This document shows, in pieces, positions 16,348 to 24,205 of a stretch of 64,000 nucleotides of DNA. The notes beneath the pieces were generated by a model. That model was not told the origin of the DNA. It worked only from the letters and a program-made list of their open reading frames with translations, and did no database searches. How positions within the stretch are numbered: the first letter of the stretch is position 1; each line of letters starts with the position of its first letter. The translations under genes were made by a program, and so were the position numbers. Location: contig CAKZKD010000004.1 of the NCBI GenBank assembly GCA_937121175.1, positions 310,001 to 374,000 of the forward strand, written 5' to 3'. The DNA comes from an uncultured Flavobacteriales bacterium. GTDB lineage: Bacteria; Bacteroidota; Bacteroidia; Flavobacteriales_G; Salibacteraceae.

Positions 16348-16809
16348 ATGAAAGTCCGAGTTGCTACTACAAGGGATACCAATAAAATCATTGAACTTGC
16401 GCAGGCTTCAATTCTTGAAATAGCATCAAATAATTACACTCCAGAGCAGACAAAAGTTTGGGCGAATCGTTTAGAAAGACCAAATAGAATTAGTAATGCT
16501 GTCGCAGAACAGCACTTTATCGTTGCAGAACTAGAACATGAAATAATTGGTTTCGGATCAATATTAAATGGAGACTACATTGATTTTTTGTATGTACACC
16601 CACTTCACGTTAAAAACGGTGTGGCAACTACCATATTTAAGCCATTAATAGCACATGCTCATAAGCATAAAACCAAAACCATTACTTCTGACGTTAGCAA
16701 AACCGCTCGACCGTTCTTCGAAAAAAAGGGGTTTAAAGTTTTACGCGAACAAGAAAATAAAATGGGTAACGAAATATTGGTCAATTACAAAATGGAACTG
16801 AAGCTATAA
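16348..16809 (+). CDS. GNAT-family N-acetyltransferase
   Basis: The 153-residue protein has the GNAT layout: an N-terminal segment (VRVATTRDTNKIIELAQAS), then the core strand HEIIGFGSI near 67-76, DFLYVHPLHVKNGVATTIFKPLI (motif A acetyl-CoA region, about 81-103) and the final FFEKKGFKVLREQEN. It would transfer an acetyl group to an amine, but the acceptor is unknown. Its last six bases overlap the converging arginase gene. Confidence 0.88.
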   Translation: MKVRVATTRDTNKIIELAQASILEIASNNYTPEQTKVWANRLERPNRISNAVAEQHFIVAELEHEIIGFGSILNGDYIDFLYVHPLHVKNGVATTIFKPLIAHAHKHKTKTITSDVSKTARPFFEKKGFKVLREQENKMGNEILVNYKMELKL

Positions 16810-17751
16810 ATCTTTGACCAACCTTTTTAAAATACCAAATGCAGTTTCAGCCATTTTATTTCCCTTGTTATCCAGTAAAGGATTGATTTCCACAAACTCG
16901 ATACAAGCCGTTTTTTTTAGACTCAAAAAGTAATGCAGAATTGTGTAAGCTTCCTCTTCATCCAATCCTTTTTGGACTGGTGTTCCAGTTCCATAAGAAA
17001 TCAAATCGCAATCCATACTATCTACATCAAAGCTGATGTAAATGACATCGCAATGGCTTAAAGACTCTTCAGCTTCTTTGAGGCAAACATCGATGCTACG
17101 GTAGCGAATTTCTTCGACTTTATAGTTTTTTATTCCGTGTTCCTCTCCTAGCCTATCTTCAGGCTCTTCGGTATCCCGAACGGCAAAAAACACCACATCA
17201 GAAGGTTCAATTTTTGGCTGAATACCACCTAGGTTTTTCAGTTCGTTCCAAATGGTTTTTTCCTTTTCAGAAATGTCATTGATTTGGTTTTTTAGGTTGT
17301 CAGCTCCCAACGAAATAGCAACAGGCATTCCGTGCATATTTCCGGATGGGGTGGTATATGGAGTATGCAAATCTCCGTGCGCATCTACCCAAATCACTCC
17401 TACTCTTTTGTCAGGATTAGCAGCTTTAACGCCGGCAATTGTACCAGCGGCATTAGAGTGGTCACCAGAAAGGACTATTGGGAACTTGCCTTTATCCAAT
17501 TCTCCTTTTACCCCATTCATTAAGGTTTCCAAAACCTTCTTCAGGCCTTCAATTCTAATGGCATGTGGAGTGTCAATTTTATCGTGAAGCAGGTGGTTTT
17601 GATCTGCTAATTCTACTGAATCAACATCTTTAAATAACGTGTTCTTATCATTAATTGCTGCTATTTCCATAGCTTCAATACCTAGACTCGAACCTCTCGT
17701 TCCGGCTGCTATTTCCGAACGAATTTTTACAAACACCTTTTCCTTCTTCAT
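16804..17751 (-). CDS. Arginase/ureohydrolase family protein (probable arginase)
   Basis: This binuclear manganese enzyme would hydrolyse arginine to ornithine and urea in the cytoplasm. The 315 residues show the metal motifs SGDHSNAAGT, WVDAHGDLHTP and SFDVDSMDC, in order, which together supply the histidine and aspartate ligands. GNMHGMPVA follows the second motif, as in arginases. Related agmatinases and formimidoylglutamases share these motifs, so the substrate is likely but not certain. It diverges from the SnoaL-like gene (66 bases apart). Confidence 0.87.
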   Translation of the reverse strand: MKKEKVFVKIRSEIAAGTRGSSLGIEAMEIAAINDKNTLFKDVDSVELADQNHLLHDKIDTPHAIRIEGLKKVLETLMNGVKGELDKGKFPIVLSGDHSNAAGTIAGVKAANPDKRVGVIWVDAHGDLHTPYTTPSGNMHGMPVAISLGADNLKNQINDISEKEKTIWNELKNLGGIQPKIEPSDVVFFAVRDTEEPEDRLGEEHGIKNYKVEEIRYRSIDVCLKEAEESLSHCDVIYISFDVDSMDCDLISYGTGTPVQKGLDEEEAYTILHYFLSLKKTACIEFVEINPLLDNKGNKMAETAFGILKRLVKDL

Positions 17752-17804
17752 AATGCTGCGAATTTAAGCCTTTCTAGTTTCCACTTCAACAGCTATCGAT
17801 TTGC

Positions 17805-17812
17805 TAATTTTG
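17805..17812 (+). promoter_or_regulatory. Putative -7 box of the SnoaL-like gene
   Basis: TAATTTTG matches TAnnTTTG and lies five bases before the ATG at 17818, again implying an extremely short leader. Confidence 0.55.
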
Positions 17813-17817
17813 AAACT

Positions 17818-18213
17818 ATGGAAGAAAACAAAAAAATCATCGAAAATCTTTACGATTACTTCAAATCTGGAGAAGGAGAAAAAATAGCAGCACTATTTCA
17901 CCCAGAAATTGAATGGCAACAAATGGATGGTTTTCCGAATGGAGGAAAGTACATTGGAGCTAAAGCGATTTTTCAAAATGTATTTGCCCAATTTCCGAAG
18001 CAATGGAAAGGTTGGGGAGCTGTTCCTGAAGAGTTTATTGCGGTTGACAACCGTGTTTTTGTTATAGGATATTACAAAGGAAAAAGTATTGAAGCCAGCA
18101 AGTATATGGAAGCACCTCTAGTTCATATTTACACTCTGAAAAACGGTCTAATTACCCATTTCAGGCAGTACACAGACACACACGTTGTTCAAAATGCGTT
18201 GGTAAATGACTGA
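17818..18213 (+). CDS. SnoaL-like / NTF2-fold protein
   Basis: The 131-residue protein has the NTF2-like fold typical of SnoaL-like proteins: an initial helix (NKKIIENLYDYFKSGEGEKI), then FHPEIEWQQMDGFP and the closing HIYTLKNGLITHFRQYTD. The fold hosts many enzyme activities and binding functions, so none is assigned. Its stop overlaps the start of the next gene by eight bases, indicating translational coupling with the DinB-like gene. Confidence 0.85.
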   Translation: MEENKKIIENLYDYFKSGEGEKIAALFHPEIEWQQMDGFPNGGKYIGAKAIFQNVFAQFPKQWKGWGAVPEEFIAVDNRVFVIGYYKGKSIEASKYMEAPLVHIYTLKNGLITHFRQYTDTHVVQNALVND

Positions 18214-18700
18214 TGAATTTAAGGCCGAAAATCAATTTCGCTTGAATGAAAATTTACCTCGAATTAAAAAATGTTTGAGTTTATTGACCGAAGAGCAAGT
18301 GTGGTTTAGCCCAAATAAAAACACCAATTCGGTTGGAAATCTAATTTTGCATTTAGCTGGAAACATTCGACAATATGGAATTACTGGGCTTTCAAAAAAA
18401 ACCGATAATCGAAATAGAAACGAGGAATTTAGTGCCAATGGAACCAGGACCAAACAAGAACTTTTCGATCTCATTTCGTCAACTATTTCTGAAGCTTGTA
18501 CTATACTGACAAAGATGTCATTGGAACAATTAAAAGAAATGTATTCCATTCAAGGTTTTGAGTTAAATGGAGTTTCTGTTGCAGTGCACATCACTGAACA
18601 TTTATCTTATCATGTGGGACAAATTGCATTGCTGACCAAATTGATAACCAATCAAGATTTAGAATTTTACGCTGATTTAGACCTTTCGATTACTTCTTGA
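18206..18700 (+). CDS. DinB-like (DUF1572) protein
   Basis: This 164-residue protein matches the DUF1572 branch of the DinB superfamily: SVGNLILHLAGNIRQYG near 47-63 and VAVHITEHLSYHVGQIALLTKL near 126-147, with His residues placed as in the DinB metal triad. Function is unknown; detoxifying transferase activity is common in the superfamily. It is coupled to the SnoaL-like gene by an eight-base overlap. Confidence 0.85.
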   Translation: MTDEFKAENQFRLNENLPRIKKCLSLLTEEQVWFSPNKNTNSVGNLILHLAGNIRQYGITGLSKKTDNRNRNEEFSANGTRTKQELFDLISSTISEACTILTKMSLEQLKEMYSIQGFELNGVSVAVHITEHLSYHVGQIALLTKLITNQDLEFYADLDLSITS

Positions 18701-18822
18701 AAAGAAAGCAAAAACGACTAATAATTTGAACTAAAATTTGTGGGTTCATTATATTTCAATATATTCGCTTAAATGGCGCAAACGAAAGTGCTTTAAACTA
18801 AAAGAAAAAGAGATTTATTGTT

Positions 18823-19047
18823 ATGGGAAGACCTCCTACAAAACCGAAAAGCCTCAAAGATGGCTGGTATTTAGAAGTAAGAAATAAAGGTTCAAAATCA
18901 GGAATCAAGATTAGAAGAGATACTGAAAAGGACATGAAGGCTGCAATCGAAGAATACACACGAACTAAGGAAGTAATTGTTCTCGGAGAATGTGTAAAAA
19001 CAAAGTTTGTATCGCCTGCTAAAGAAGCAAAAAGTAAAGCAAAATAG
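18823..19047 (+). CDS. Small basic protein, unknown function
   Basis: The 74-residue protein is rich in lysine, begins MGRPPTKPKSLKDGWY and ends in a Lys/Ala tail (AKEAKSKAK). It has no membrane segment or recognised domain; the Lys/Arg content would suit nucleic-acid binding. An AAAGAAAAAGAG-like purine-rich stretch precedes the ATG, and a rho-independent terminator follows the stop, both of which support a genuine single-gene transcript. Confidence 0.65.
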   Translation: MGRPPTKPKSLKDGWYLEVRNKGSKSGIKIRRDTEKDMKAAIEEYTRTKEVIVLGECVKTKFVSPAKEAKSKAK

Positions 19048-19069
19048 ATAGTTGCTCAAAACAAATATT

Positions 19070-19098
19070 AAGGCTCTCAGGAATGAGGGCCTTTTTTT
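19070..19098 (+). terminator. Rho-independent terminator after the small basic gene
   Basis: The stem GGCTCTCA/TGAGGGCC (eight pairs, one G-U) with a GGAA loop is followed by seven T. Confidence 0.85.
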
Positions 19099-19207
19099 AT
19101 GGATAAACATTTGGAAATTAATGCAATGAACGACTCGGATAGCCGAGTAAAGATATTACCTAGCTAATATTTTAAGGTTATTTGCATTACATTCCCAAGT
19201 CAATTGC

Positions 19208-19215
19208 TACTTTTG
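19208..19215 (+). promoter_or_regulatory. Putative -7 box of the SRP RNA gene
   Basis: TACTTTTG matches TAnnTTTG and ends a few bases before the 5' end of the SRP RNA. Confidence 0.65.
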
Positions 19216-19216
19216 C

Positions 19217-19317
19217 GGCTGGGTAAGTCTTTTACGACCAGCTCCCATTGAATTCCCCCAGGATCGGAAGGTAGCAAGGGTAAGTGGTTGTAGCGGTGCG
19301 ATAAAAGTAGCTTACCC
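19217..19317 (+). ncRNA. ffs: Signal recognition particle RNA, small bacterial (4.5S) type
   Basis: The core shows the conserved SRP helix 8: CAGGATCGGAAGG (19259-19271) with the GGAA tetraloop, then TAGCA and the closing GGG. The terminal stem GGGTAAG (19221-19227) pairs with CTTACCC (19311-19317), and a T-run follows as terminator. The length of about 100 bases suits the Alu-less bacterial form. The RNA binds Ffh and guides inner-membrane protein insertion. A second GGGTAAG at 19278 could pair alternatively with the 3' end. Exact ends are estimated. Confidence 0.92.
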
Positions 19318-19343
19318 TTTTTTTATTTAATTTTTCGCAGATT

Positions 19344-19967
19344 TTGAGCAAAGAATTTAAACCATACATAGTCGGTATTGCAGGTGGAAGTGCTTCAGGT
19401 AAAACCTCCTTTATTAAAGACCTCAAAGCCCGTTTTAAAACAACGGAATTATCCATAATTTCTCAAGACAATTATTACCTACCCAAAGAAAAGCAAGAAC
19501 TAGACGAAAACGGTATAATCAATTTTGATTTACCGCAATCAATAGATCGCGAAAAGTTTGCCTCCGACATGAAATGCCTAATTGGTGGTGATCCAATTGC
19601 CTGCAAGGAATATACGTTCAATGTAAACCCACAAAGCGCTATAAACATCATAACCAACCCTTCGCCGATTATCATTATGGAAGGGTTATTTGTATTTCAC
19701 TACCAAGAAATTCGGGATTTACTGAATTTACGTGTTTACATTGATGTTCGAGACTCAATAAAACTGGAGCGACGAATCAACCGAGACATAAAGGAACGTG
19801 GATATCCAGAAAAAGAAGTTAAGTATCAGTGGGAAAATCATGTGGTGCCTAGCTACAAAAAATACCTGCGTCCTTACCGAGATGATGCTCATGTTATCAT
19901 TACCAATAATCACCATTACTCGAAAGGACTCGAAGTCTTGACTGACCATTTGAAATCGAAAATTTAG
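19344..19967 (+). CDS. udk: Uridine kinase
   Basis: This P-loop kinase phosphorylates uridine (and usually cytidine) for pyrimidine salvage. The 207 residues show Walker A GGSASGKT at 14-21, SQDNYYLP near 45-52, FDLPQSIDREKF, and IIIMEGLFVFHY, followed by the Arg-rich lid RRINRDIKERGYP. The length is normal for the family. The start is the TTG at 19344, because the Walker motif leaves no room for a later start and no in-frame ATG lies upstream. It begins 27 bases after the SRP RNA. Confidence 0.9.
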   Translation: MSKEFKPYIVGIAGGSASGKTSFIKDLKARFKTTELSIISQDNYYLPKEKQELDENGIINFDLPQSIDREKFASDMKCLIGGDPIACKEYTFNVNPQSAINIITNPSPIIIMEGLFVFHYQEIRDLLNLRVYIDVRDSIKLERRINRDIKERGYPEKEVKYQWENHVVPSYKKYLRPYRDDAHVIITNNHHYSKGLEVLTDHLKSKI

Positions 19968-19985
19968 ATTGATTCCGCGTGTAGC

Positions 19986-20056
19986 GTCATGCTGAATTTA
20001 TTTCAGCATCTCGTTTCAAATTATAACCATAGATTCTGAATCAAGTTAAGAATGAC
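19986..20056. repeat. Dispersed palindromic repeat, complete copy of 71 bp
   Basis: It begins GTCATGCTGAA and ends TAAGAATGAC, with inverted ends GTCAT/ATGAC. The left hairpin TGCTGAATTTATTTCAGCA is followed by TCTCGTTT, exactly as in the copy at 13413-13481; the right half has partly decayed. Confidence 0.85.
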
Positions 20057-20163
20057 AACCGTACTATGCTAACAGACACTTTATCAACAGAAATCCAAAG
20101 TTGGATAGACCCAAATAGTTTTCTCATTTTATCAACATTACCGCCTTACAGCAAACAGATAAA

Positions 20164-20171
20164 TACCTTTG
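20164..20171 (+). promoter_or_regulatory. Putative -7 box of the transaldolase gene
   Basis: TACCTTTG matches TAnnTTTG and lies 29 bases before the ATG at 20201. Confidence 0.55.
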
Positions 20172-20200
20172 CCTCTGTTGAAACTTAAAGCAATAACAGC

Positions 20201-20857
20201 ATGAAATTTTTTATCGATACTGCAAATCTTGAGCAAATTAAAGAAGCGGAAGCATTAGGCGTTTTAGATGGTGTAACTACTAATCCTTCGCTAATGGCTA
20301 AGGAAGGAATTACAGGGCATGACAACATTCTGAAACACTATGTTGACATCTGTAATATTGTTGATGGTGATGTGAGTGCTGAAGTTATTTCAACTGACTT
20401 TGAAGGTATGATTCGCGAAGGGGAAGCCTTGGCAGAATTACATGAAAATATTGTGGTTAAAATACCTATGATTAAAGACGGCGTTAAGGCGCTCAAGTAT
20501 TTTTCTAATCAGGGAATTAAAACCAATTGCACATTGATTTTCTCTGCCGGACAAGCTCTTTTAGCTGCAAAAGCAGGTGCAACTTATGTTTCTCCTTTTA
20601 TCGGACGATTGGATGATATTTCTGTAAACGGATTGGATTTAATTGCTCAAATCAGAGGTATTTACGATAACTATTTGTACGAGACTCAAATACTGGCAGC
20701 TTCAATAAGGCATACCATGCACGTAATCAACTGCGCTGAAATTGGTGCAGACGTAATGACTGGACCTCTTTCTTCTATTACCGGTTTACTGAATCACCCA
20801 CTGACAGATAGTGGTTTAGAGAAGTTTTTGGCAGATTATAACAAGGGGAATAAGTAG
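20201..20857 (+). CDS. Transaldolase (short FSA/TalC-like form)
   Basis: The 218-residue protein is the stand-alone short transaldolase of Bacteroidota, acting in the non-oxidative pentose phosphate pathway. Motifs are [10 protein letters not shown] at the start, [13 protein letters not shown] near 24-36, the Schiff-base Lys87 in VVKIPMI, and [14 protein letters not shown]. It closely parallels the aldolase half of the transaldolase-CBS fusion at 2496-3506. Transaldolase and fructose-6-phosphate aldolase activities cannot be separated by eye; the first is more likely for the only stand-alone copy seen here. Confidence 0.9.
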   Translation: MKFFIDTANLEQIKEAEALGVLDGVTTNPSLMAKEGITGHDNILKHYVDICNIVDGDVSAEVISTDFEGMIREGEALAELHENIVVKIPMIKDGVKALKYFSNQGIKTNCTLIFSAGQALLAAKAGATYVSPFIGRLDDISVNGLDLIAQIRGIYDNYLYETQILAASIRHTMHVINCAEIGADVMTGPLSSITGLLNHPLTDSGLEKFLADYNKGNK

Positions 20858-20981
20858 TTTTCGTTTTTATTCGTTGGAATTTTGAAGTTCTTTCGTGCGG
20901 AAATCTTGTGCTGAAAGCCGGACAAGTTCGAGATGACAGAAGTGAATAAAATGGAATGCAACTTTTATTTACCTTTAACCT

Positions 20982-21611
20982 ATGCAAACAGAGTATATAC
21001 GCATTAACCCAGATACACCTGACATTTACGACATTGAAAATGTGGTGAAATGTTTGGAAAATGGCGGAGTAATTATATACCCCACCGACACCGTTTATGG
21101 ATTGGGATGTGATGCTACTAATACAAAAGCGTTGGAGAAGGTTGCCCAACTAAAAAACATTAAACTCAAAGACGCAAAATTTGCTTTGGTTGCATTCGAC
21201 CTTAGCAATGTTGCTGACTACGCCAAGGTACCTACTAACATTTATAAAGTGATGAAAAAGACCCTTCCTGGGCCATTCACTTTTATTCTGAACGCAACCA
21301 ACAACGTACCCAAACTCTTTAAAAACAAAAAGAAAACCATAGGTCTGCGAATTCCTGACAATATGATTCCGAGGGAAATTGTGAGACAATTGGGAAACCC
21401 ATTGGTAACCACCTCGGTAGTAAACGACGATGAAATTCTAGAATACACCACCGACCCTAACATGCTTTTTGAGAACTTCAATGGCAAAGTGAACATGGTG
21501 ATTGACGGAGGTTATGGAAATAACATTCCTTCTACCATTTTAGATTGTACGAATGATGAAGTTGATGTGATTCGTGAAGGATTAGGGAGTTTAGAGGAGT
21601 ATGGGATTTGA
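20982..21611 (+). CDS. Sua5/YciO/YrdC-family protein (L-threonylcarbamoyladenylate synthase-like)
   Basis: The family makes threonylcarbamoyl-AMP from threonine, bicarbonate and ATP for t6A modification of tRNA. The 209 residues show the YrdC core: GGVIIYPTDTVYGLGCDA near 29-46, LPGPFTFIL near 95-103, and LGNPLVTTSV. It has the short YrdC/YciO-like form without the Sua5 C-terminal domain. YciO paralogues have a weaker or different activity, so a TsaC role is probable rather than certain. It is located between the transaldolase gene and the carotenoid cluster. Confidence 0.88.
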   Translation: MQTEYIRINPDTPDIYDIENVVKCLENGGVIIYPTDTVYGLGCDATNTKALEKVAQLKNIKLKDAKFALVAFDLSNVADYAKVPTNIYKVMKKTLPGPFTFILNATNNVPKLFKNKKKTIGLRIPDNMIPREIVRQLGNPLVTTSVVNDDEILEYTTDPNMLFENFNGKVNMVIDGGYGNNIPSTILDCTNDEVDVIREGLGSLEEYGI

Positions 21612-21712
21612 GTTCTTTTTGAAATTCGCATTGACGAAACCAATATAAGCTTCCGTTTTCAGTATCAACAAATACCTTCTCAAATTGTATATTACTATAC
21701 TGCAATGGTATA

Positions 21713-22159
21713 ATGAATGTAATTCTAAAATCCCCAGTAAAAGGAAACTACAAAACGGTCATGGCAGCTTTTGACCGAAACCTTTTTGAAGCCTTAAAAC
21801 CACCACAAGGTGAAATGGAAATTGTAGAATTTACCGGTTCTAAAAAAGGAGACAAAGTTCACATGCAGTTTATCAGCCCTGTAAAAGCGGAATGGATCAG
21901 TGATATTGTGGAAGACGGAATTTCGGAAAAACAAGCCTGGTTTAAAGACGTAGGCGTAAAACTCCCTTGGCCACTAGCTACGTGGACTCACCGCCACATC
22001 GTGGAAAAAGTAGATGAAAACAACTCTGTTATTATTGATGACATGACGTTTACAGGCACCAATCCTCTATTGTCATTATTGCTTTACCCGGCTATATTCC
22101 TTGGTTTTTACCCTCGAAAAAAGGTTTACCGGGAATATTTCAATAACCTAAACCTGTAA
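21713..22159 (+). CDS. SRPBCC-family ligand-binding protein, first of the carotenoid set
   Basis: This 148-residue protein has the SRPBCC/START-like outline: an N-terminal strand (NVILKSPVKGNYKTVMAAFD), then WISDIVEDG, DDMTFTGTNP, and a hydrophobic C-terminal helix (LSLLLYPAIFLGFYP). The ligand is unknown. It lies upstream of a second SRPBCC gene and the crtD-cruF-crtZ-crtY genes on the same strand. An involvement in carotenoid or lipid handling is inferred from location only. Confidence 0.75.
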   Translation: MNVILKSPVKGNYKTVMAAFDRNLFEALKPPQGEMEIVEFTGSKKGDKVHMQFISPVKAEWISDIVEDGISEKQAWFKDVGVKLPWPLATWTHRHIVEKVDENNSVIIDDMTFTGTNPLLSLLLYPAIFLGFYPRKKVYREYFNNLNL

Positions 22160-22274
22160 AGAACCTCTTACTCAAACGAAATTCTAATTTCCACAATTCT
22201 ATCTATACCTAAAAATCTTATTTATTCTGTCACAAAACTCTTAACCAAATTAGGTTCTACTTGTTTACATAGCA

Positions 22275-22751
22275 ATGAAACTTAAAAAATTAACGACATC
22301 GCAATTCCTCCCCATGTCCTTGGATGATGCTTGGGATTTTTTCTCCAGTCCTTATAATCTTAATGAAATAACACCCGACGATATGTCTTTCGAAATTCTC
22401 TCGGATGTAAAAGACCAAAAGATGTACGAGGGCATGATTATTCAATACAAAATAAGACCTGTACTGAATATTCCTATGAGCTGGGTTACCGAGATAACAA
22501 AAGTAAGAGACAGACAGTATTTTATAGACGAACAACGATTTGGCCCCTATTCATTTTGGCATCACGAACATCATTTTGAAGCAGTTGATGGTGGTGTGCA
22601 AATGGATGACATTCTACATTATGCTGCGCCGATGGGTCCGTTAGGAAAAATTGCTGAAGCCGTGTACGTTGACAATAAAGTAAAGCAGATATTTGATTAC
22701 AGGTACAAAAAACTCGAATCGCTATTTCAACTAAAACAAAACACGCAGTAA
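22275..22751 (+). CDS. SRPBCC-family protein of the carotenoid cluster
   Basis: The protein has 158 residues with the pattern of cyclase/CoxG-like SRPBCC proteins: LPMSLDDAWDFFSSPYNLNEITP near 12-34, then MIIQYKIRPVLNIPMSWVTEI and FWHHEHHFEAVDGG. Related genes often accompany Bacteroidota carotenoid operons. A ligand-binding or chaperoning role for the pigment pathway is inference. Its 3' end overlaps the probable start of crtD by 28 bases, which would couple their translation. Confidence 0.82.
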   Translation: MKLKKLTTSQFLPMSLDDAWDFFSSPYNLNEITPDDMSFEILSDVKDQKMYEGMIIQYKIRPVLNIPMSWVTEITKVRDRQYFIDEQRFGPYSFWHHEHHFEAVDGGVQMDDILHYAAPMGPLGKIAEAVYVDNKVKQIFDYRYKKLESLFQLKQNTQ

Positions 22752-24205
22752 TAATCGGAGCAGGCATTGGCGGCATTGCCAGTGCATTGCGATTACGTGC
22801 CAAAGGTTATTCAGTAACCGTTTTTGAATCAGCCATAAAACCGGGTGGCAAATTGGATGTCATTGAATCCAATGGTTTTCGATTCGATAAAGGCCCTTCA
22901 TTGTTTACCCTCCCCTATTTAGTAGAAGAACTTTTTGAGTTGTTTGGTAAAACCCCAAAAGACCATTTTGATTACCAGCAACTGAAAACCATTACGAATT
23001 ATTTTTGGGAAGACGGTACTTCAGTTTCTACGTACTCGGATGTAAACAAAACCGCCAAAGAGCTAGCAACCCAATTGGGAATCGAGCCCAGCATATTTAA
23101 AGATTACATCAAACACTCTTCAAAAATCAACGAGCTTACCTCCTCTACTTTTTTAGAAAAAAGCCTACACAAAAGCGCTACTTGGTTGACTACCGATGTT
23201 TTAAAAGCCTTGACTCAACTAGGGAAACTGGGACTAAATGATTCATTGAATTCCTTTAATGAAAAGTACTTTGACCATCCAAAAATGGTACAGCTCTTCA
23301 ATCGATACGCGACGTACAACGGGTCGAACCCATACCAAACACCAGGTATCATGGCTGTAATCCCGAGTTTGGAATTTGTTCAAGGAGCCTACTTCCCCAA
23401 AAAAGGAATGCGCAGTATTGTAGATAGCTTAGTTGCTTTAGGAACAAATGAAGGGGTTGATTTTCAGTACAATAGTCCCGTCTCTAAAATTGTCTATGAT
23501 AAATCTAAAACTGCCTCAGAAGTTGTAGTTCATGGAAATAAAATTTCAGCAGACGTGGTAGTTTCCAACATGGATGTGCGACCAACGTTTGACAAATTGC
23601 TACCGAACATTCCAACTCCAAAACGTATTTTAAATCAAGAACCCTCCTCAAGTGCATTGATTTTTTACTGGGGAGTTAACACATCATTTCCGCAATTAGA
23701 CGTCCACAATATCTTGTTTTCCGATGATTACAAGCAAGAATTCGAAGGATTATTTAACTCCAAAACCATTTCCAACGACCCAACGATTTACATTCACATC
23801 AGCAGTAAAATCAATAAATGCGATGCGCCAAATGGAATGGAAAACTGGTTTGTAATGGTAAACGCACCCAGTGCAACTGAAGATGCCACACCAATCGATA
23901 TTGACAAAACAAGACAACTGATTCAACAAAAAATGAATCGAATTATGAAAACCAACATCGAAGAACACATTGTTTTTGAAGAAACGCTGACACCCAAAGA
24001 TATTGAACGCAACACCTCTTCATATGCTGGCGCTTTGTATGGACCTAGCTCCAATTCTAAACTTTCCGCCTTTTTAAGACAGCCAAACTTTTCTAAGAAA
24101 ATAAAAGGACTGTACTTCTGTGGAGGTAGCGTTCACCCCGGCGGAGGAATTCCACTTTGTTTACTTTCGGCAAAAATTACTGCTGGTCTAATTCCTGAAG
24201 CCTAA
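22724..24205 (+). CDS. crtD: CrtD-like carotenoid desaturase (1-hydroxycarotenoid 3,4-desaturase)
   Basis: This FAD-dependent desaturase of the CrtI/CrtD family has 493 residues if started at ATT 22724. The dinucleotide-binding motif VIIGAGIGGIASALRL begins about eight residues after that point. The first canonical start in this frame, TTG 22787, lies behind the motif, and an in-frame stop at 22694 leaves only ATT 22724 or ATC 22718 as starts. The C-terminal FAD segment FCGGSVHPGGGIPLCLLSAK is of the CrtD type; CrtI usually has THPGAGVP there. Next to cruF this fits 3',4'-desaturation of a 1'-hydroxycarotenoid. CrtI (phytoene desaturase) remains the alternative. The next gene starts in a TAATG overlap. 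Confidence 0.75.
   Translation: MSTKTKHAVIIGAGIGGIASALRLRAKGYSVTVFESAIKPGGKLDVIESNGFRFDKGPSLFTLPYLVEELFELFGKTPKDHFDYQQLKTITNYFWEDGTSVSTYSDVNKTAKELATQLGIEPSIFKDYIKHSSKINELTSSTFLEKSLHKSATWLTTDVLKALTQLGKLGLNDSLNSFNEKYFDHPKMVQLFNRYATYNGSNPYQTPGIMAVIPSLEFVQGAYFPKKGMRSIVDSLVALGTNEGVDFQYNSPVSKIVYDKSKTASEVVVHGNKISADVVVSNMDVRPTFDKLLPNIPTPKRILNQEPSSSALIFYWGVNTSFPQLDVHNILFSDDYKQEFEGLFNSKTISNDPTIYIHISSKINKCDAPNGMENWFVMVNAPSATEDATPIDIDKTRQLIQQKMNRIMKTNIEEHIVFEETLTPKDIERNTSSYAGALYGPSSNSKLSAFLRQPNFSKKIKGLYFCGGSVHPGGGIPLCLLSAKITAGLIPEA

Noticed and set aside
19133-19148. ACTCGG/CCGAGT hairpin between the small basic gene and ffs
   Set aside because: Only six pairs and no T-run; no function could be argued.
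20870-20950. Possible third full copy of the palindromic repeat (ending TTCGAGATGACAG)
   Set aside because: Only short pieces (TGCTGAA, CGAGATGAC) agree; the two-hairpin structure is lost.
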